DNA from: Tenggerimyces flavus
Lineage (GTDB): Bacteria > Actinomycetota > Actinomycetes > Propionibacteriales > Actinopolymorphaceae
Reading direction: 5' to 3'
DNA: 64,000 nt
Assembly: GCF_016907715.1 (NCBI RefSeq)
Contig: NZ_JAFBCM010000001.1
Span: 1,240,001-1,304,000 of the forward strand
How positions within the stretch are numbered: position 1 is the stretch's first letter; every line of letters begins with the position of its first letter. The position numbers and the translations under genes were made by a program. Below are positions 59,580 to 64,000 of the stretch, piece by piece. Under the pieces are notes generated by a model. It saw only the letters and a list, made by a program, of their open reading frames with translations. It ran no database searches and was not told the origin of the DNA.

Positions 59580-60755
59580 GTGCGGCTCGCGAGCTTCCAC
59601 CGACTCTGGCTGGCGAACGGCATCTCGCTGTTCGGCGACCAGGTGTCGCTGATCGCTCTCCCGCTCGTCGCGGTCGTGACCTTGCAAGCCAGCCCGGCCG
59701 AGGTGGGTCTCCTCACCGCCGTCGCCGGCGTGCCCTTGCTTCTCTTCGGCCTCCCGACCGGAGCGTGGGTCGACCGCACCCGCCGCCGGCGCCTCCTGAT
59801 CGCCGCCGACCTCACCCGCGCCGCCACCCTCGCGGTGATCCCGATCGCCTTCGCCACCGGCACGATCAGCCTCGAGATCCTGCTCGGCGTCGCGTTCGTC
59901 GTGGCCTCGATGTCGGTGGTCTTCAACATCGCGATCTCGGCCGTCCTCCCGAGTCTGGTGCCGGCAGAGCGCCTCGTCGCCGCCAACGCACGTCTCACAC
60001 AGACCCGAGCGGTCATGCAGCTCGCTGGCCCAGGCCTTGGTGGGCTGGTGGTCCAAGTGGTGACCGCGCCGTTCGCGTTGCTGGTCGACGCGGTCTCGTA
60101 CGTCGGCTCCGCACTGCTCCTCCGCCGGCTCCCTGACGCCCCGATCGCGGGGCGCGATCGCTCCATCCGCGCCGGCCTCGCGCTGGTCTGGCGGGAACCA
60201 CTGCTGCGGGCCAGCGCGCTGAGCGCGGGAACGTACTCGTTCTTCAACGCAGCGATCCTCGCCCTGCAGGTGCTCTACCTGACCCGCCAGCTCCACCTGA
60301 CGCCCGCACAGCTCGGGCTGGTCCTCGCCGCCGCGGGGCCGGGCGGCCTCCTCGGCGCGGCTCTCGCGGTCCGGGTGAGCGGCCGGCTCGGGCTCGGACC
60401 AACGATGATCGCCGGCCTCGCGATTGCCGGGCTGGGCAACCTGGCACTGCCGCTGGCGCCGATCGCGGTCATCCTCGCCGCGACTTTCGTCAATGGGGCA
60501 GCGCAACCGCTCTACAACATCAGCCAGTCCAGCCTGCGGCAGATGCTCGTTCCGTCAAGCCTGCAAGGGCGTGTCACCGCCACGATGACGGTCATCGCTG
60601 GGGGAGCGGTGCCACTCGGAGCGCTCGTCGGTGGGCAGGCTGCCGAGCTCGTGGGCGTTCGACCCACGCTGTTCGTCGCCGCCATCGGCACGGTTGCCAG
60701 CTGCCTCTGGGCATGGGGCTCACCGATCCGGCGACTACGGAACGGGGTGGAGTGA
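59580..60755 (+). CDS. MFS transporter (drug:H+ antiporter DHA3-like)
   Basis: A 391-residue 12-helix transporter of the group related to macrolide efflux and enterobactin exporters. It opens FHRLWLANGISLFGDQVSLIALPLVAV, and the conserved loop 2-3 motif is GAWVDRTRRRRLLI. It probably exports a drug or secondary metabolite. GTG at 59580 is chosen because GGGAGGG lies 5 bases upstream; the longer frame overlaps the PhoD gene. Two operators precede it, so it is likely repressed until a ligand appears. Confidence 0.88.
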   Translation: MRLASFHRLWLANGISLFGDQVSLIALPLVAVVTLQASPAEVGLLTAVAGVPLLLFGLPTGAWVDRTRRRRLLIAADLTRAATLAVIPIAFATGTISLEILLGVAFVVASMSVVFNIAISAVLPSLVPAERLVAANARLTQTRAVMQLAGPGLGGLVVQVVTAPFALLVDAVSYVGSALLLRRLPDAPIAGRDRSIRAGLALVWREPLLRASALSAGTYSFFNAAILALQVLYLTRQLHLTPAQLGLVLAAAGPGGLLGAALAVRVSGRLGLGPTMIAGLAIAGLGNLALPLAPIAVILAATFVNGAAQPLYNISQSSLRQMLVPSSLQGRVTATMTVIAGGAVPLGALVGGQAAELVGVRPTLFVAAIGTVASCLWAWGSPIRRLRNGVE

Positions 60756-60789
60756 TCACGTAGAGCGCTTGAGGGCCTACGATTCCGGC

Positions 60790-61212
60790 ATGTCCGGAGT
60801 GCCGGTCATGGTTCTCGCGTTCGGCGGACTGGCCATAGGGCTGGCCGGTCTGGTCGTCGGCGCCATCGCGCTGGGGCAGGTCAGAAGGCTGCGCCAGGCG
60901 GAGATCTCGCATGCTCAGTACGACGCGCGGGCCTTGCAGCGGCTGCATGCGGGGCTGGACGATCTGCGGCTGGGGCTGTCGGAGGCGCTGCGCCACGTCG
61001 CTGTCGTGCGGTACGACGCGTTCGGCGACCAAGCGGGCACCACGTCGTGGTCGATGGCCCTGCTCGACGACGCCGGGGATGGCGTGGTCGTGACGACGAT
61101 CAACGGGCGGGAGTCGGGGCGGGCCTACGCGAAGAACGTGCGGGGTGGGGCGAGTGACGTTCCGCTCTCTCCGGAGGAGAAGGAAGCGCTCAACTACGCG
61201 ATGGATCGCTAG
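60790..61212 (+). CDS. DUF4446 family protein
   Basis: A 140-residue protein with one N-terminal membrane helix (VMVLAFGGLAIGLAGLVVGA), a short coiled-coil-like stretch (LRQAEISHAQYDARALQRLH), and the conserved DUF4446 core (VVRYDAFGDQAGTTSWSMALLDDAGDGVV, then SPEEKEAL). Found across Gram-positive bacteria; function unknown. TACGAT lies 6 bases before the ATG, so it is probably leaderless. Its end overlaps the convergent MFS gene by 23 bases. Confidence 0.8.
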   Translation: MSGVPVMVLAFGGLAIGLAGLVVGAIALGQVRRLRQAEISHAQYDARALQRLHAGLDDLRLGLSEALRHVAVVRYDAFGDQAGTTSWSMALLDDAGDGVVVTTINGRESGRAYAKNVRGGASDVPLSPEEKEALNYAMDR

Positions 61213-62446
61213 AGCGCCGCGCGAAGAGCAGCAGCAGGCCGGTGGCGGCGGCGAGGAATCCGGCCGCCACGTTCAAGGTCGCGTAGCCCCAGGTTCCGAC
61301 GATCAGGCCGGCGCCCGCCGCGCCGAAGGCCGCGGCGCAGCCCACCGCGAGGTCCGAAGCTCCTTGCACGGTTGGCCGATCCTCCAACGGCACCGAGTCG
61401 GTCAGCAGCGCGGAGGAGGCGACCATGCAGCACGACCAGCCCAGGCCCAGCAGGAACAGGCCGACCGTGAGGCCGACCGACGGGCCTGCCGGCGCCAGAC
61501 CCGAGAGCACCACCGACGCCAGCAGGATTGCCGAGCCGAGGCCGATCAGTGGCAGGCGTCCCAGCCGGTCCGCGGCGATGCCCATCAGCGGCGCGAACGC
61601 GAACATCCCCACGATGTGCACGCTGATCACGAACCCGATCACCTCGAGCCCCGCGCCGCCGTGGTGGAGGTGCAGCGGCGTCATCACCATGACCGACACC
61701 ATCACGGTGTGGGCGAGCGCGATCGCCAGCACCGCCACGGTTGCCCGCGGCCGGGACGCGACGACGCGATAGACGTGCCGGATCGATGAGTTCGGGCGGA
61801 TCCGCGGATCGACCGACGCCACCTGCCGCGCCACCAGGAGCGGGTCCGGACGCAGCCGTACGAGGAACACGATCGCCGCCAGCGTCGCCCCGATGGCCCC
61901 GAGTACGAAGGGGCCGACGAACTCCGGCGCGCCCATGCTCATCGTGAGGCGGTCCGCCGGCCCGAGCAGGTTCGGCCCGAGGACGGCACCGACCGTCGAC
62001 GCCCAGACGACCAGCGACAGCGCGGTGGCCCGTTTGTTCGGGGCCGCGAGGTCGGTCGCGGCGTACCGCGACTGGTTGTTCGCGGCGGTCGCCGACCCGA
62101 ACAGCGTCGCGCCGAGCAGCAGCAGGACGAACGACGACAGGAACCCGGACAGCACGCACACGACCGCGCCCACCGCGCCGAGCGCGAACCCGAGCGCGAG
62201 CCCCGGCCGCCGGCCGCGGGTGGTCATGATGCGCGCGAGCAGGAAGGCGACCACCGCCGAGCCCAGCACCTGCGCGGTCTGGGGGACGCCGGCGAGGTCG
62301 GAGGAGCCGAGGATCCGTTCGGCCAGCAGTGTCGCAACCGAGATGCCCACCGACACTCCGGCGCCGCCGAACGCCTGGGCGATGACCAGGGTGACGATCG
62401 TTCGGCGCTGCAGTTTGGCGACGTCCAACCCGGCCTCAGTGGTCAC
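61190..62446 (-). CDS. MFS transporter
   Basis: A 418-residue 12-helix MFS protein. It has an early ATLLAERILGSSDLAG loop, GRRPGLALGFALG between helices 2 and 3, and a central loop (SVDPRIRPNSSIRH) between two six-helix halves. Substrate unknown. The GTG at 62446 has TAGGGT 6 bases upstream (leaderless). The remnant of another MFS gene lies just upstream on the same strand. Confidence 0.87.
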   Translation of the reverse strand: MTTEAGLDVAKLQRRTIVTLVIAQAFGGAGVSVGISVATLLAERILGSSDLAGVPQTAQVLGSAVVAFLLARIMTTRGRRPGLALGFALGAVGAVVCVLSGFLSSFVLLLLGATLFGSATAANNQSRYAATDLAAPNKRATALSLVVWASTVGAVLGPNLLGPADRLTMSMGAPEFVGPFVLGAIGATLAAIVFLVRLRPDPLLVARQVASVDPRIRPNSSIRHVYRVVASRPRATVAVLAIALAHTVMVSVMVMTPLHLHHGGAGLEVIGFVISVHIVGMFAFAPLMGIAADRLGRLPLIGLGSAILLASVVLSGLAPAGPSVGLTVGLFLLGLGWSCCMVASSALLTDSVPLEDRPTVQGASDLAVGCAAAFGAAGAGLIVGTWGYATLNVAAGFLAAATGLLLLFARRSSDPSRS

Positions 62447-62934
62447 TTCCGCACCCTAATGGCGAATGGCCGCTTCCGCGGCAGCGAGTTGAGCGATCCG
62501 GCGTTCGCACGGTCGCCGGGCGACCAGGTGACCGGCTGCCGCCGAGCAGGACGCCGATCCCGCCGCCCAGCCCGGTCAGGCCGTGTCTGGCAAAGATCGC
62601 CTGGCGCGCGACACCCCCCAGAAGTCAGCAGAGGCCGCCTGGACGCGGTGCACCTCGTCACCCATATAACCAATATGAATTCCTCCTGCACCACGCCCAG
62701 CCCGGCGCTATTTGCCAGACACGACCCTAGGCCGATGATCAGCCCCGACAGCGTGGCGGACAGCCCGCGTTCCTGGGTGAGGTAGAACGCGAGCAAGACG
62801 ACGACGAACCCACCGGCACGGTTCACCAGCTCCGCGGCCCACAGGGACCAGAACTGCCCGGGCAATCCGCCAGCCCGTACGTCGTAGCCATCCCATCGCT
62901 GGCCAGCTTGCTGGAACACCTCCGGTCCGGCCAC
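62443..62934 (-). pseudogene. MFS transporter remnant interrupted by a MITE-like element
   Basis: Reading on the minus strand, the stretch from about 62870 down to 62725 encodes a normal MFS beginning: QFWSLWAAELVNRAGGFVVV, then LLAFYLTQERG and LSGLIIGLG. The reading is then broken by a 142-bp element with inverted ends. Beyond it, GLGGGIGVLLGG of an MFS second helix is found in another frame, after which homology ends next to the intact MFS gene. So only about the first 75 residues remain, and the gene is not functional. The start (GTG 62934 or 62919) is uncertain. Confidence 0.75.
62582..62723. mobile_element. MITE-like element, 142 bp
   Basis: The ends CGTGTCTGGCAAA (62582-62594) and TTTGCCAGACACG (62711-62723) are perfect 13-base inverted repeats, extended to 17 of 20 by a matching CGCC after three bases. 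The interior is more AT-rich (CATAT-AACCA-ATATG palindrome at 62663-62677) and encodes no transposase. No clear target duplication was found. It sits in the MFS remnant. An inverted-end remnant of a larger IS is an alternative. Confidence 0.65.
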
Positions 62935-63025
62935 CCATTTGTCGGCCGAGGAGTGATCACTTGCCGTGCGCGGCGCGCGGCTGACCGACCCCTTGCAGAT
63001 CGGTAGGGCGGCATACTCAGCCCAC

Positions 63026-64000
63026 GTGACCGATGTGTTCGCAACGGCGGCGATCCGAGATCGCGTACTCACCTCCTGGACGGCCTCGCCCGCCCGGTTC
63101 CGGGAGGACGCGAACGCCGAGGAAGACCTGGCGCTCGGTGGCTACCGTGACCGGCTGATCGTCGAGCTCGCCCAGAACGCCGCCGACGCGGCCGCCCGGG
63201 CCGAGCTGCCCGGCCGGCTGCGGCTCACGCTGCGCGACCAGAGCGAGGAGGGCGCGGTCCTCGTCGCCGCGAACACCGGCGCACCGCTCACCCCCGCCGG
63301 CGTCGAGTCGCTGGCCACGCTCCGCGCCTCGGCCAAGCGCGACGACGCCACCACCGCCGTCGGCCGCTTCGGCGTCGGCTTCGCCGCCGTCCTCGCCGTT
63401 ACCGACGACCCGATCATCCTGTCGAGGAACGGCAGCGTCCGCTTCTCCCGCGAGGACACCGCCGCCCTGGTCGCGGACGTTCCCCAGCTCGCCGAGGAGC
63501 TCCGGCGCCGCGACGGACATGTCCCGATCCTCCGCCTGCCGTTCGAGGCCGACGGCGAACCACCGGACGGCTTCGAGACCGCCGTCCTCCTCCCGCTGCG
63601 CGACGAGGGCGCGGCCGACCTCGTACGGAGGCTGCTCGCCGAGGTCGACGACACGCTCCTGCTCGCGCTGCCCCAGCTCGAGGCCGTCGAGATCGACATC
63701 GACGGCGAGGTCCGCGAGCTCGAGGGCGCGCTCGACCGCTGGCACGTCCAGAGCACCGCCGACGAGTTCACCACCCACGAACGCGAACGCCTCCTCGCCA
63801 ACCGCCCCACCGAGGAACGGTCCCGCCCGTACTGGTCCGTCCTCTGGGCACTCCCGCACGACGCGACGACGAACGTCCCGCGCACGGTCCACGCGCCGAC
63901 CCCCACGGACGAGCCGCTCTCGCTCCCCGCGCTGCTGCTCGCCACGTTCCCGCTGGATCCCACCCGCAGGCACGTCGCGGACGGGCCGCTCACCGACCGC
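63026..64000 (+). CDS. Sacsin/Hsp90-like N-terminal ATPase domain protein, 3'-truncated by window end
   Basis: The frame is open for 325 codons to the last base. The opening domain has a GHKL ATP site of the Hsp90/sacsin kind: RDRLIVELAQNAADAA (N-box), VLVAANTGAPLT, VGRFGVGFAAVLAVTDDP (G2). A long region follows with FETAVLLPLRDEG. Actinobacterial proteins of this type are about 900-1,000 residues and of unknown role, thought chaperone-like. GTG at 63026 has a CATACT -10 box 8 bases upstream and no ribosome binding site, so it is probably leaderless. Confidence 0.8.
   Translation, partial: MTDVFATAAIRDRVLTSWTASPARFREDANAEEDLALGGYRDRLIVELAQNAADAAARAELPGRLRLTLRDQSEEGAVLVAANTGAPLTPAGVESLATLRASAKRDDATTAVGRFGVGFAAVLAVTDDPIILSRNGSVRFSREDTAALVADVPQLAEELRRRDGHVPILRLPFEADGEPPDGFETAVLLPLRDEGAADLVRRLLAEVDDTLLLALPQLEAVEIDIDGEVRELEGALDRWHVQSTADEFTTHERERLLANRPTEERSRPYWSVLWALPHDATTNVPRTVHAPTPTDEPLSLPALLLATFPLDPTRRHVADGPLTDR

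Noticed and set aside
62443-63072. An intact 209-codon membrane protein gene
   Set aside because: Only the first part matches an MFS transporter; the rest is read through the inverted-end element and out of frame, so it is called a pseudogene.

Overview
The window is GC-rich DNA (roughly 70 percent by eye) with frequent GTG starts and many 4-base start/stop overlaps. It encodes actinobacterial hallmarks: an ESX-type (type VII) secretion system, AfsR/SARP regulators, a DUF222-HNH gene, and DUF5926 and DUF4446 proteins. The organism is an actinomycete. The gene mix resembles Propionibacteriales (Kribbella/Nocardioides relatives), but the genus cannot be fixed from sequence alone. No tRNA, rRNA or CRISPR array was recognised.

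Bases 1-15,000 hold a dispersed type VII secretion locus: an EccE-like fragment, an SDR oxidoreductase, divergent eccD and eccC, an unknown protein directly after eccC, a small SARP regulator, a secreted PIG-L deacetylase and the mycosin protease. An IS5-type element (1,040 bp, 14-bp terminal repeats, ATT target duplication) sits inside a palindrome between the SARP and PIG-L genes. From 15,000 to 24,300 come an anti-sigma-type ATPase, a SEC-C/DUF5926 protein, a membrane protein, an amidohydrolase, a GT2 plus a polytopic mannosyltransferase-like pair, an HTTM-like protein with its small partner, three tandem 127/128-bp repeats and a secreted SMP-30/NHL-type protein.

From 24,300 to 26,400 lies a DUF222-HNH nuclease gene. 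About 750 bp of repetitive and strongly foldable DNA precedes it, including a 29-bp inverted repeat with nested hairpins. From 26,360 to 38,300 there is a LolA-like/ABC exporter/methyltransferase operon divergent from a two-component system, an ArsR-aldo/keto reductase pair, a Tat-exported peptidase-propeller protein, a large AfsR-type regulator and a small secreted protein. From 38,400 to 42,400 are a GDT1-like cation transporter, a large membrane protein and an HxlR/imine-reductase-like divergent pair.

From 50,244 down to 42,353 six minus-strand genes are almost contiguous: AfsR-type regulator, tandem SRPBCC, CYTH-CHAD, ParA-like ATPase, LarB and LarC (nickel-pincer nucleotide synthesis). 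From 50,265 to 59,500 are a GH3 beta-glucosidase, then a plus-strand run of hemerythrin, anmK, gnd and an RpiB-like isomerase (cell-wall sugar recycling and pentose phosphate metabolism), and a seven-repeat FG-GAP/PhoD fusion. The right end has two MFS transporters, DUF4446, an MFS pseudogene containing a 142-bp MITE-like element, and the start of a large Hsp90-like ATPase that runs off the window.

Many unit-leading genes have a TANNNT -10 hexamer only 6-8 bases before the start codon and no Shine-Dalgarno sequence, so leaderless transcription appears common. This was used to choose several starts.
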